12,308 nucleotides of DNA from Candidatus Zixiibacteriota bacterium. Its GTDB lineage: Bacteria; Zixibacteria; MSB-5A5; SM1-73. Below are positions 1-7,172 of this stretch, one piece after another. The notes beneath the pieces are model-generated. The model made no database searches. It saw nothing but the letters and a program-made list of their open reading frames with translations, and was not told the DNA's origin. Positions within the stretch are counted from its first letter, which is position 1. Each line of letters begins with the position of its first letter. The DNA lies in NCBI GenBank assembly GCA_023129805.1, contig JAGMBK010000045.1, positions 1 to 12,308 on the forward strand. Direction: 5' to 3'. A program made the position numbers and the translations under genes.

Positions 1-1041
1 TTTTTCACCGTAGATGGTCAGAAAATGAGCAAAAGCCTGGGAAACATAGTTGATCCGGAATATCTGGTCAAGCGGTATGGCTCTGATGGGACACGTTATC
101 TGCTCCTCACCCAGTTTCCCTTTGGTCAGGATGGAGATATTCAGGTGGAAAGATTCGTGGAGAAATACAATGCCGATCTGGCCAATGATTTAGGAAATCT
201 TGTCAGCAGAACTTTAAAGATGGTCAAAAGCTATTGCCAGGGCGAAATTCCCAAGCCATCTGTTTACGAGAAATCAGATGAGAACCTCAAAAAGGAAGCC
301 ACAGAATGTGCAGAGGTAGTGTGGGGATATGTTCAGGATATAAATCTTAACCAGGCAATTGACCGGATCATGAAGCTGGTGAGAAGCACCAACAGATACA
401 TAGAGAATCAAGCTCCCTGGGCGCTGGCTAAGGATAACAAGCAGGAGAGGTTGGAAACGGTTTTATATGTAAGCTGTGAAACCTTAAGAATCATCAGCGC
501 ACTTTTCTTTCCTGTGCTTCCACAAAAGTGCAAAAGGATAAGAGAGCTTTTGGGCCTGTCCGGGGAAGAGTTGAATCCGACTTTAACTAAGGCGAAGAAA
601 TGGGGTTTGCTCAAGCCGGGGACAAAGGTAGGCACGCCGAAATCCCTTTTCCCCAGATTGGAAAGAAAAGCTAAGGCTGATAAACCTAAGGTGGTTACTG
701 GTGAACAGAAGACCGAATCAGAGATGTCCTTTGAAGAGTTTTCCAAAATCGACTTGAGGGTGGCGGAGGTGAAGGAGGCAGAGAGGGTAAAAGGTGCGAA
801 TAAGCTCTTGAAGCTAAAGATAGATATAGGCTCAGAGGTAAGAGAGATCGTGGCAGGAATAGCAGAAGAGTACTCTCCGGAGGAGATGGTTGGCAAAAAG
901 ATCGTGGTGGTGGTCAATCTCAAACCCACAAAGATCAGAGGGATAGAATCTAAAGGGATACTTCTGGCGGCCAAGGACGGAAAGCTCTTGAGTTTGGTCT
1001 GTGTGGATAAAGATGTGAAAGGTGGCTCGGAGGTAAGCTAA
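1..1041 (+). CDS. metG: Methionyl-tRNA synthetase, C-terminal part (5' end outside window)
   Basis: Cytoplasmic enzyme that charges tRNA-Met with methionine. The frame is open from base 1 (FFTVDGQKMSKSLGN), so the ATG at 25 is the internal Met of KMSKS (nt 22-36), the class I signature that stabilises the adenylate transition state, and not a start. The HIGH motif and zinc region lie left of the window. After KMSKS come the helical anticodon-binding domain (about nt 150-560, with NRYIENQAPWALAK typical of MetRS) and a linker rich in Lys. From about nt 724 to the end (SFEEFSKIDLRVAEV onward) is a Trbp111-type OB-fold tRNA-binding domain, which in many bacterial MetRS proteins improves tRNA affinity and supports dimerisation. 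346 residues are visible. It heads a metG-tatD-rsmA gene run on the same strand. Identity is very secure. Confidence 0.96.
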   Translation, partial: FFTVDGQKMSKSLGNIVDPEYLVKRYGSDGTRYLLLTQFPFGQDGDIQVERFVEKYNADLANDLGNLVSRTLKMVKSYCQGEIPKPSVYEKSDENLKKEATECAEVVWGYVQDINLNQAIDRIMKLVRSTNRYIENQAPWALAKDNKQERLETVLYVSCETLRIISALFFPVLPQKCKRIRELLGLSGEELNPTLTKAKKWGLLKPGTKVGTPKSLFPRLERKAKADKPKVVTGEQKTESEMSFEEFSKIDLRVAEVKEAERVKGANKLLKLKIDIGSEVREIVAGIAEEYSPEEMVGKKIVVVVNLKPTKIRGIESKGILLAAKDGKLLSLVCVDKDVKGGSEVS

Positions 1042-1348
1042 CCAAAAGGTTTGTATAAATTCGGAAACCTGTAATAAACCCAACCTAAAGGTTGGGGTTA
1101 CGATGTTAATTGGTAGCCGCACCCTTTAGGGTGCGAATAAGATACGCCCAGATGGGCGGCTACCAATCTATTTGCCAACCCGGATCCAAAAGAGCTTGAG
1201 ATCGATTGTCTTCCTATGGATCCAAATGGATTCATCCTGAAGGACAAATGAGCTTTAGCTTGCTCATCTTTTGAATTAACCAAAGAGGGGGAGTAAAAAA
1301 ACAAAGTTTTACAAAGGCATCCTTTTGTCTTCTTTCGTTGAGGTTTCT
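1042..1348. other. Intergenic region metG-tatD with hairpins and a palindromic repeat
   Basis: About 300 bases without a gene. In order: a hairpin just after metG (AACCCAACC at 1077-1085, loop TAAA, GGTTGGGGTT at 1090-1099, one bulged G); a three-way-junction repeat (1109-1167, listed separately); two GGATCC sites near 1190 and 1218; a short stem ATGAGC/GCTCAT (1248-1253/1262-1267) followed by CTTTT that might act as a weak terminator for metG; and a purine-rich AGAGGGGGAG at about 1285-1294 that looks like a ribosome binding site but has no start codon behind it. No promoter could be called with confidence. Confidence 0.6.
1109..1167. repeat. Palindromic repeat A, potential three-way junction
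   Basis: Perfect 12-bp outer inverted repeat: ATTGGTAGCCGC (1109-1120) against GCGGCTACCAAT (1156-1167). It encloses two further perfect hairpins: CGCACCC-TTTA-GGGTGCG (1118-1135) and CGCCCA-GA-TGGGCG (1145-1158). The hairpins share a few bases with the outer arms, so the outer stem and the full inner stems compete at the junction. It belongs to the same architectural family as the units at 3753-3807, 7083-7156 and 7173-7234. No coding potential is seen. Confidence 0.85.
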
Positions 1349-2713
1349 GTGATAGATACACATGCACATCTGGATATCAGGCAATTTGACAGAGACAGAT
1401 CCCAGGTTATAGAGTATGCTTTCTCCAATGGAGTGGAGAAGATAATCAATGTGGGGTGTGATCTGAAATCCAGCCAGAAATCCGTCCAGTTGGCTGAAGA
1501 ATATGAGGGGATATATGCCGCGGTGGGATTTCATCCGCATGATGCAAAGGATTTGACAGAGGTGTCTCTCAAAAAGATTGAAAAGCTGACTGGGCACAAA
1601 AAAGTGGTGGCTATTGGTGAGATCGGCTTAGATTTTTATAGAAATCTCTCTCCTCCGGAAGATCAAATCAAAGCATTCAAAAAACAGATCGCCTTGGCTA
1701 AAGAACTTAAGCTCCCCATAGTGGTGCATGTAAGAGAAGCTTGGGATCCGGCACTTACTATCCTGAAAGAGAGTAAAGCTTATGCTGTGGGTGGCGTGCT
1801 TCATTCTTTTACGGGAAACTTAGACCAAGCTAAGGTAGCACAGGACATGGGCTTTTTTCTTAGCTTCAACGGAATGTTGACCTATCCTGATTCTAAAACC
1901 CTACGGGTGGCAAAGGAATTGTCCATAGATTCGGTTCTGGTGGAGACCGACTGTCCCTATCTTTCTCCGATTCCTCATCGGGGAAAAAGGAATCAGCCGG
2001 CTTACGTAAGATTTGTGTTAGAGAAACTAACCGAGCGTCTTTCTCCCTTAACTTTTCAAGATGTGGAGCGGATCACCTCATTGAACGCCTGCCGCCTTTT
2101 CAATCTGGACAAGAAGTTCCCGCCAAAGATAGCTTATCCCATCCGTGATTCTCTTTATCTAAATATTACCAATCGCTGTTCCAATGCCTGTGTGTTTTGT
2201 GTGCGAAACTACACAGATTTTGTCAAGGGTCACAACTTGCGCCTGGACCATGAGCCCACCTATGACGAGGTGATAAAGTCTATCAATCATCTGAACAAAT
2301 ATGGCGAGATAGTTTTCTGCGGCTATGGTGAGCCGACCATGCGTTTAGATTTACTTAAAGATGTGGCGCGTTATCTTAAAAACAAAAATGCAAAAGTGAG
2401 GTTAAACACAAACGGTCTTGGTAATCTCATCCATAAAAGAAACATAGTGCCGGAGCTGGTGGGCTTGATAGATGTGGTTTCCATAAGTCTGAACGTGGAT
2501 GACGGTGAAAAATATGAACGACTGTGCAAACCTCGCTTTGGAAAAAATGCTTTCGGGCAGGTGATCGCTTTTGCCAAAGCATGTAAGAGAATTTTGCCTC
2601 GAACTGTTCTCACCGTGCTGGACATGCCGGAGGTGGATTTGAAAAAGTGCGAGAAAATCGCAAAGGATCTGGAAGTGGAATTGAGAATCAGGCATTACCA
2701 TAAGGTAGGATAA
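1349..2713 (+). CDS. tatD: TatD-family metal-dependent hydrolase fused to a TatD-linked radical SAM domain
   Basis: A 454-residue two-domain protein. Residues 1-255 are a TatD-type TIM-barrel deoxyribonuclease: IDTHAHLD with the metal-binding HxH (H5, H7), GEIGLDFYR (E91), VHVRE (H127), HSFTG (H152) and ETDCPYLSP (D201), so all metal ligands are present. Residues 265-454 form a short radical SAM domain with the CxxxCxxC cluster motif (C277, C281, C284), GYGEPT (325-330) and RLNTNG (351-356). A family of radical SAM proteins encoded beside or fused to TatD is known, but its reaction is not, to my knowledge, established. Start: GTG at 1349 has GAGG (1340-1343) five bases upstream and gives the canonical TatD N-terminus; a TTG at 1325 would add eight residues with no better site. 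It lies between metG and rsmA. Confidence 0.93.
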   Translation: MIDTHAHLDIRQFDRDRSQVIEYAFSNGVEKIINVGCDLKSSQKSVQLAEEYEGIYAAVGFHPHDAKDLTEVSLKKIEKLTGHKKVVAIGEIGLDFYRNLSPPEDQIKAFKKQIALAKELKLPIVVHVREAWDPALTILKESKAYAVGGVLHSFTGNLDQAKVAQDMGFFLSFNGMLTYPDSKTLRVAKELSIDSVLVETDCPYLSPIPHRGKRNQPAYVRFVLEKLTERLSPLTFQDVERITSLNACRLFNLDKKFPPKIAYPIRDSLYLNITNRCSNACVFCVRNYTDFVKGHNLRLDHEPTYDEVIKSINHLNKYGEIVFCGYGEPTMRLDLLKDVARYLKNKNAKVRLNTNGLGNLIHKRNIVPELVGLIDVVSISLNVDDGEKYERLCKPRFGKNAFGQVIAFAKACKRILPRTVLTVLDMPEVDLKKCEKIAKDLEVELRIRHYHKVG

Positions 2714-2787
2714 ATCCATGATTTTGGGGTTTCCTTTCACTCTATGAGAATTTATCAGTAGATATTGATTCCTTAGCTTGACCAAGG

Positions 2788-2805
2788 GTCTGCCTAAAGG
2801 CAGAC
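2788..2805. repeat. Short perfect hairpin ahead of rsmA
   Basis: GTCTGCC (2788-2794), loop TAAA, GGCAGAC (2799-2805). The core resembles the inner hairpins of the larger repeats in this window (a CC-TAAA-GG apex), so it may be a solo fragment. It lies about 40 bases upstream of the preferred rsmA GTG start, and would be inside the coding sequence if translation began at the TTG at 2778. Confidence 0.6.
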
Positions 2806-2843
2806 ACTCCAAAAGTCAGTACGACAAAAGATGGGTTTTGAAT

Positions 2844-3644
2844 GTGAGACCTAAAAAGAGCTTAAGTCAAAATTTCCTCACCAATGATAGGGCCACCAGA
2901 AGAATCGTTGAAAGCCTTGATCTGAAAAAAGATGATATGGTTTTGGAGATCGGAGCAGGCAAAGGGGCTTTGACCAAGTATCTTATAGATAAGGCAAAGA
3001 AAGTTTATGCCGTAGAGATAGACAAACGGTTGTGCTCTTATCTGCAACGAAGGTTTGGCAATAAAAAAAATCTGAAGTTGATAAATAAAGACATCTTAAA
3101 GATAAATTTCAGGGATTTGATTGGCCCGGGAAGCTTTTGCAAGGTGGTGGGAAATCTACCCTATCAGATTACCTCTCCGGTTCTCTCTCTTCTTCTGGAA
3201 AATAAAGGATTCATCACTCTTGGCGTGCTGATGCTTCAGAAGGAGGTGGCTTTAAGGATCTGCGCAGTCCCAGGAAATAGAGATTGGTCCCCTCTATCCA
3301 TAGCGGTTCAGCTTTACTCAGATGTAGAAATTCTTTTCCATCTTAAACCCGGCTCTTTCTCTCCCTCGCCGCGGGTGGATTCAACGGTGATTCAAATGGT
3401 TTTTCTCTCAGAACCCAGAGTTCGTGTCCCAGACGAGAAGTTGTTCTTCTGTGTGGTGCGGAAAGCTTTTGGACAGAGAAGAAAAATGCTCATAAACTCC
3501 TTGTCGACTAATTTAGATTTGCCTAAAAAGGAAATCGAAGTTATCTTAAATAAGATTGACATCGACCCTCGAAGACGAGCAGAGACTTTGAGCTTGAATG
3601 AATTTGCCACTTTGTCTTCTGCTATGAATGAGGTTTTGAATTAA
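2844..3644 (+). CDS. rsmA: 16S rRNA (adenine(1518)-N6/adenine(1519)-N6)-dimethyltransferase
   Basis: Dimethylates two adjacent adenines in the 3'-terminal hairpin of 16S rRNA using S-adenosylmethionine, late in 30S assembly (KsgA). From the GTG at 2844 the protein has 266 residues and begins RPKKSLSQNFL, the usual family opening. The SAM-binding motif is LEIGAGKGALT (34-44), the acidic strand end is YAVEID (55-60), the catalytic NLPY is at 104-107, and SPSPRVDSTVI (173-183) is the family F/S-P-x-P-R-V-x-S motif. The frame remains open upstream to a TTG at 2778, which would add 22 residues encoding a repeat-like hairpin; neither start has a good Shine-Dalgarno, so the start is uncertain while the identity is not. 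It is third in the metG-tatD-rsmA run; no RNase M5 gene is present between tatD and rsmA, unlike Bacillus. Confidence 0.95.
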   Translation: MRPKKSLSQNFLTNDRATRRIVESLDLKKDDMVLEIGAGKGALTKYLIDKAKKVYAVEIDKRLCSYLQRRFGNKKNLKLINKDILKINFRDLIGPGSFCKVVGNLPYQITSPVLSLLLENKGFITLGVLMLQKEVALRICAVPGNRDWSPLSIAVQLYSDVEILFHLKPGSFSPSPRVDSTVIQMVFLSEPRVRVPDEKLFFCVVRKAFGQRRKMLINSLSTNLDLPKKEIEVILNKIDIDPRRRAETLSLNEFATLSSAMNEVLN

Positions 3645-3698
3645 GATTTATGGAAAGAATGTGAAGGGAGAACTTGTAAAAACTTGCACGATCTTAGA

Positions 3699-3910
3699 AC
3701 CTCACCCCTAGCCCCTCTCCTTAGAAAGATGAGGGGGACAGATAACCATGGTTAGCGTAGCCCCGTCTTTGGCGGGGCGGGCAAGCCGTAAAGGCTTGCC
3801 TACGCTACTGGGATGATTTTGAAGCCTCCCCCCCTCTCCATTTCATGTTGAAAATCCCGCCAGAGGCGGGGGAGAGAGGTTCACCCTGAAGGGGAGACAG
3901 GGGGAGAGGT
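3699..3910. repeat. Composite MITE-like palindromic element
   Basis: The left end (ACCTCACCCCTAGCCCCTC, from 3699) and the reverse complement of the right end (ACCTCTCCCCCTGTCTCCCC, ending at 3910) are imperfect terminal inverted repeats. Inside lie CCCCTC/GAGGGG (3713-3718/3731-3736), a complete three-way-junction unit (3753-3807), TTTCA/TGAAA (3841-3845/3849-3853), CCCGCC-AGA-GGCGGG (3856-3870) and an ACCCTGAAGGGG apex near 3884. It fills most of the 306-base gap between rsmA and the barrel gene and holds no reading frame. Ends of this CCTCACCCC...GGGGAGAGG type recur as dispersed repeats in various bacteria; no transposase is seen, so mobility is inference. Confidence 0.65.
3753..3807. repeat. 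Palindromic repeat C, potential three-way junction
   Basis: Outer arms TAGCGTAG (3753-3760) and CTACGCTA (3800-3807) are a perfect inverted repeat. The inner hairpins are GCCCCGTC-TTT-GGCGGGGC (one T-G wobble, about 3760-3778) and GGCAAGCC-GTAAA-GGCTTGCC (3780-3800), with a base or two shared with the outer arms. Same plan as repeat A with different stem sequences. It is nested inside the larger composite element 3699-3910. Confidence 0.8.
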
Positions 3911-3950
3911 AAAAATCGACATTCATAAGTTTATTTCCCGTCTTTCGAAA

Positions 3951-5762
3951 ATGTTTAGATCGGTTATTCAAATTCTCGTAATAATGTCTTTTCTTTTGCC
4001 GAAAGATGCCTTCTGTGCCCAACTGAGGCTGGACTTCTCGCAGGATAATCGCACCTATATATGGAATACCCGTTTGGATTGTGGGCGTAAGGTTAATCAG
4101 GGGCTGTCCTGGGGATTTTCCAGCTCCATAAATTCCATGTTGATCAAAAGATCAGTATTTTCAAACAATCGAGACCGATGGCAGGAGGATGGCAAGATCA
4201 ATCTGAATCTGGATTACACTTTAACCAGCAGATTGAAAATCGGCGCCCTTTTTTCTCAGGACATAAATTCATTGGAGAAAAGGAAAGTGACCAGCTCGGA
4301 GTATGGCATCACTACACAATATAATATCTCCGGCGTGAAGTTCGTTCAGATCATAGGAGGGAAAGATATCCATCGGAGACTGGAAGAGGGAAAAAGAAAA
4401 GATTCCGGATTCTATCATAGGCTGAAGATTGCCCACTCTCCTCTCATTCTTTCAGAATCAGTCACCCATATCTCCTTTAGCCAGACCAGCTCTCAATTGA
4501 GCAATATTCCTCTTTTAGAAAGAGATTTTAGCATCTTTTTTTCCAAGAACTTCTCTGAAGAGGATAGCCTGGAGTTTTCCTACCGGGAGGGTTGGTCAAA
4601 GAAGAAATTCTACTGGGGGGATCTGACTGATTCTCAGATTAACACCCAGAGGAGGACTCAAAGGGTAATCAATCTGCGATCCTCCACCCAGATGCCTTTT
4701 GATATCAGAGTAAATTTTGATTTTGATTTTGTGTCAAGTGGATATAAGTACTCGGGTGAGCAAAATCTTGGCTCACCAGGCTTAACAGACAATTTTTCTA
4801 ACTCTCAGAATTTTAGTCTAAAGATTAAGCGACAATTTTTCAAAAGACTGAGTTTAGGGAGCTCTTATAAGTATCTTGAGACCGACATGGATTATGCGGA
4901 TGATCAGAAAGATCAAAAGATGAAAAACGGTGAGTTGGGAGGAAATCTTCAGATCAAGATAAGTGAGAAAGATTCATTATATTTGGCCGCCTCCATCGGA
5001 GTGACATCATTCTATGCACCGGTTTCTGCCCAGTTCAACGACCGGGATATTCTAACTCTTTTTGCCCGGGGGGAGTATCTGCATGTCTTCAGTCCCATAT
5101 TCAGTCTGCGCCTGGAGGGTGGTTTTCGAAATTTCCACCAGATTTATATCTCCAATCGACTTTCTGCCAATAACAACCATAACCAGACCTATCTTCTGTC
5201 GCCTACACTGATCTGGCGACCTCATCCTAATTTATACTTCAAACAAAATTATAATATTCAAGCCAATTATATCTACTATGATTATGAGAAGTCAATCGAG
5301 AGCACAAAAAACAGGCTGTTTCGCCGTGCCAGCTCCAGCACCACCATAAACTATCGCATCCTCCCCTGGATGAGTTTTGCATTTGATTATATCTACAGAT
5401 ATGAGGATTATGGTCAACTCATCTGGAGAGATCAATGGGTGCAGAAGCCGAGCTGGGAACGGAGAACTCATACCTTTAGTTTATCAATGAAATACATGCC
5501 TGCCAAAAGCTGGGTTTTCTCTCCGGAATATACCTACCAGAAAAGAAAATCATGGGATCATTTCACCGATCTGGTAACTTTGAAAAAGAGCCGCACATTA
5601 AGAGATAGATTTTATCGGAATATGATCTCCTTTTCTTGTAAGTATTTTATTGACGATCGTAACTATATAAGCCTGACCGGGGCTCGTCGGGTGCAGAAAA
5701 GCACGCTAAGTTCAAAAGAAACCTCCGACTATGCAACCGTTTCGGTCAGCCGGATTTTTTGA
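3951..5762 (+). CDS. Putative outer-membrane beta-barrel protein, function unknown
   Basis: A 603-residue protein I cannot assign to a named family. The first 23 residues form a signal peptide: Arg-3, a hydrophobic core VIQILVIMSFLL and a likely cleavage AFCA|QLRL. The mature part is made of alternating polar/aromatic strands such as TSRLKIGALFSQDINSL, LYLAASIGVTSFYA, FSLSMKYMPAKSWVFSPEYT and MISFSCKYFIDDRNYISLTG, separated by polar loops. It ends SVSRIF; a terminal Phe is the usual BamA recognition feature of barrels. Tyr and Trp are frequent, as expected for membrane girdles. ATG at 3951 is chosen because it opens the signal peptide, although no clear Shine-Dalgarno precedes it. The stop is 15 bases before the next gene, so it is the first gene of a three-gene envelope operon. 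A transport or assembly role is inference only. Confidence 0.8.
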   Translation: MFRSVIQILVIMSFLLPKDAFCAQLRLDFSQDNRTYIWNTRLDCGRKVNQGLSWGFSSSINSMLIKRSVFSNNRDRWQEDGKINLNLDYTLTSRLKIGALFSQDINSLEKRKVTSSEYGITTQYNISGVKFVQIIGGKDIHRRLEEGKRKDSGFYHRLKIAHSPLILSESVTHISFSQTSSQLSNIPLLERDFSIFFSKNFSEEDSLEFSYREGWSKKKFYWGDLTDSQINTQRRTQRVINLRSSTQMPFDIRVNFDFDFVSSGYKYSGEQNLGSPGLTDNFSNSQNFSLKIKRQFFKRLSLGSSYKYLETDMDYADDQKDQKMKNGELGGNLQIKISEKDSLYLAASIGVTSFYAPVSAQFNDRDILTLFARGEYLHVFSPIFSLRLEGGFRNFHQIYISNRLSANNNHNQTYLLSPTLIWRPHPNLYFKQNYNIQANYIYYDYEKSIESTKNRLFRRASSSTTINYRILPWMSFAFDYIYRYEDYGQLIWRDQWVQKPSWERRTHTFSLSMKYMPAKSWVFSPEYTYQKRKSWDHFTDLVTLKKSRTLRDRFYRNMISFSCKYFIDDRNYISLTGARRVQKSTLSSKETSDYATVSVSRIF

Positions 5763-5777
5763 TTGAGGGAAACATTT

Positions 5778-6413
5778 ATGAGGAAAGTATCGCCAACTGG
5801 CCTTTTTTATATTGTTCTTTTTTCTTTTCTTTTAGTAGGGTATACTGGTATCTCCGGGTGCAAGAATCCTTTCAAGACCAGGAACTCCCCGCCGCCTGTG
5901 ATTAGTGAGGGTACCTGGGAGACTCCAGCCCTTCCGGAGATAGTAATTCAAAATTTGTTTTATGCATATAACGAGAAGATCATAGGTAATTTCATCCTGT
6001 GCCTTTGCGACTCATTCGGATTCTCCGCACCGGAGGATTCGATCGATGCGGTCAACGATGGCCGGTATGAACTATTTGCCCGGTGGGACAGATCCGTAGA
6101 GATCAGCGTCACCACCAGCATATTCAATAAGTCTCGGCAGAACCCCGATTCCTTTGATTACGTGGTGTCGTTTCTATCAACCCACCCACCGGATGAGGTG
6201 GGCGATACGCTGGCAGTCCTTTCCAGAGATTATGAGTTGTTCATATTTGATTTGAAAGCTGTCCCCCCTGAGACCACTTTAGCAAAAGGGACAGCCACCT
6301 TTCATATGAGACAGACTTCGTTTAGCTGGTGGAGCATATATTTCTGGAACGACATTCCAGCAGAGGCAGGTAAGGATGATTGGGGGGATTTCAAAGCTCA
6401 ATTCAGACAGTGA
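5778..6413 (+). CDS. Putative NTF2-like lipoprotein 1
   Basis: 211 residues from the ATG at 5778, preceded by GAGG (5765-5768); a TTG at 5763 would add five residues. The N-terminus is a lipoprotein signal: Arg-Lys, hydrophobic LFYIVLFSFLLVGYTGI, then the lipobox ISGC followed by KNPF. Residue +2 is Lys rather than Asp, and what that means for sorting in this lineage is unknown. After a Pro-rich linker, PEIVIQNLFYAYNEK begins a domain that ends GTATFHMRQ...WWSIYFWND. The same pattern occurs in the next gene, so the two are paralogues. The helix-then-curved-sheet pattern suggests an NTF2/SnoaL-like fold, which is inference. Spacing is 15 bases from the barrel gene and 14 bases to the second lipoprotein. 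Biochemical function unknown. Confidence 0.75.
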   Translation: MRKVSPTGLFYIVLFSFLLVGYTGISGCKNPFKTRNSPPPVISEGTWETPALPEIVIQNLFYAYNEKIIGNFILCLCDSFGFSAPEDSIDAVNDGRYELFARWDRSVEISVTTSIFNKSRQNPDSFDYVVSFLSTHPPDEVGDTLAVLSRDYELFIFDLKAVPPETTLAKGTATFHMRQTSFSWWSIYFWNDIPAEAGKDDWGDFKAQFRQ

Positions 6414-6427
6414 AAAGGCTCGGACTT

Positions 6428-7000
6428 ATGCAAGACTTATCAAAAGCAGTAACAAAAACATTTCTCTTGCTGATAAGCTTGGCTTTTTGCGCCTTAGCAG
6501 TGGACTGTTTTAATCCCTTCTCTCCATCGGTGATTGGGCCAAGTGCCCTCAAGCCGATTGCCCCTCAGGTTAATCCGGACAGTGTGCTGCATAACTTTAA
6601 ATATGCCTACGAAAATCGCGACGGCATCGTTTATGAGAACTGCCTTGATCCTGATTTCATCTTTGTCTATATAGATCAAGACGAGGTTACACTAAAAGAT
6701 GAGCCGGTGGAGGTTCCCCGGGATGGAAAGGGTGGCGACATATACCGCACCAAGGGTCTTTTTCGAGCATTCGATGATATTCGGCTGGATACGTGGAAAG
6801 TGTCAGAAGCCTCCGACAGCATAGTGGGAGAGGAGGTATGGAAGGTGCGAAATGTGACCTTTCATCTCTCCCTGCGCGATACAGATGGAGATTATGACTA
6901 CTTGCACATGGAAGCCACCGGATTTGCAGAGTTTTTGTTCAGACAGTCCGAGGAAGACAATCTATGGAGAATCGTTCGCTGGATCGACAGATCAATTTAA
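6428..7000 (+). CDS. Putative NTF2-like lipoprotein 2 (paralogue of preceding gene)
   Basis: 190 residues from the ATG at 6428 (AAGG at 6416-6419 is a modest ribosome binding site); starts further upstream would overlap the previous gene and put 16 non-signal residues before the signal. The N-terminus has Lys residues, the core TFLLLISLAFCALAV and a Cys in VDC followed by FNPF, matching CKNPF in the neighbour; Asp before the Cys makes the lipobox atypical. The globular part PDSVLHNFKYAYENRDGIVY continues with NCLDPDFIFVY, a central section beginning IRLDTWKV, and the ending GFAEFLFRQ...LWRIVRWID. The opening and ending align with lipoprotein 1, supporting tandem duplication followed by strong divergence. 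Last gene of the barrel operon; 317 bases without a gene follow. Confidence 0.75.
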   Translation: MQDLSKAVTKTFLLLISLAFCALAVDCFNPFSPSVIGPSALKPIAPQVNPDSVLHNFKYAYENRDGIVYENCLDPDFIFVYIDQDEVTLKDEPVEVPRDGKGGDIYRTKGLFRAFDDIRLDTWKVSEASDSIVGEEVWKVRNVTFHLSLRDTDGDYDYLHMEATGFAEFLFRQSEEDNLWRIVRWIDRSI

Positions 7001-7082
7001 ATTGAAACCAGCGATTTAACTTGAAGAATGCACATGATTGGATTAGGAAGACAAAAACGCAGGCTGAAGCTCATTTGAGTCA

Positions 7083-7156
7083 TGTAGGTCAACCCCGCCT
7101 TTGGCGGGGTTGACAAATAAGGATTGTCAAGCAGGCTACGCCATGCTTGACCTACA
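7083..7156. repeat. Palindromic repeat B, potential three-way junction
   Basis: Outer perfect inverted repeat TGTAGGTCAA (7083-7092) / TTGACCTACA (7147-7156). The first inner hairpin is a perfect 11-bp stem, TCAACCCCGCC-TTT-GGCGGGGTTGA (7089-7113). The second is GTCAAGCA/TGCTTGAC (7126-7133/7144-7151) with a ten-base loop. The inner stems overlap the outer arms at TCAA and TTGAC, so they compete with the outer stem. Confidence 0.85.
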
Positions 7157-7172
7157 AAACTGTCAAGTGAAG

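Noticed and set aside
25..27. ATG at 25 as the start of a 338-residue protein
   Set aside because: It is the Met of the KMSKS motif; the frame is open to base 1 with the expected upstream residues, so the gene continues beyond the left edge.
408..974. 188-codon open frame on the minus strand inside metG
   Set aside because: It is antisense to a fully conserved synthetase sequence, Ser/Leu-rich and without a ribosome binding site; a shadow frame.
1285..1294. Purine-rich AGAGGGGGAG as the ribosome binding site of a small gene
   Set aside because: No start codon follows at usable distance; TAA comes soon after and no conserved-looking frame exists before tatD.
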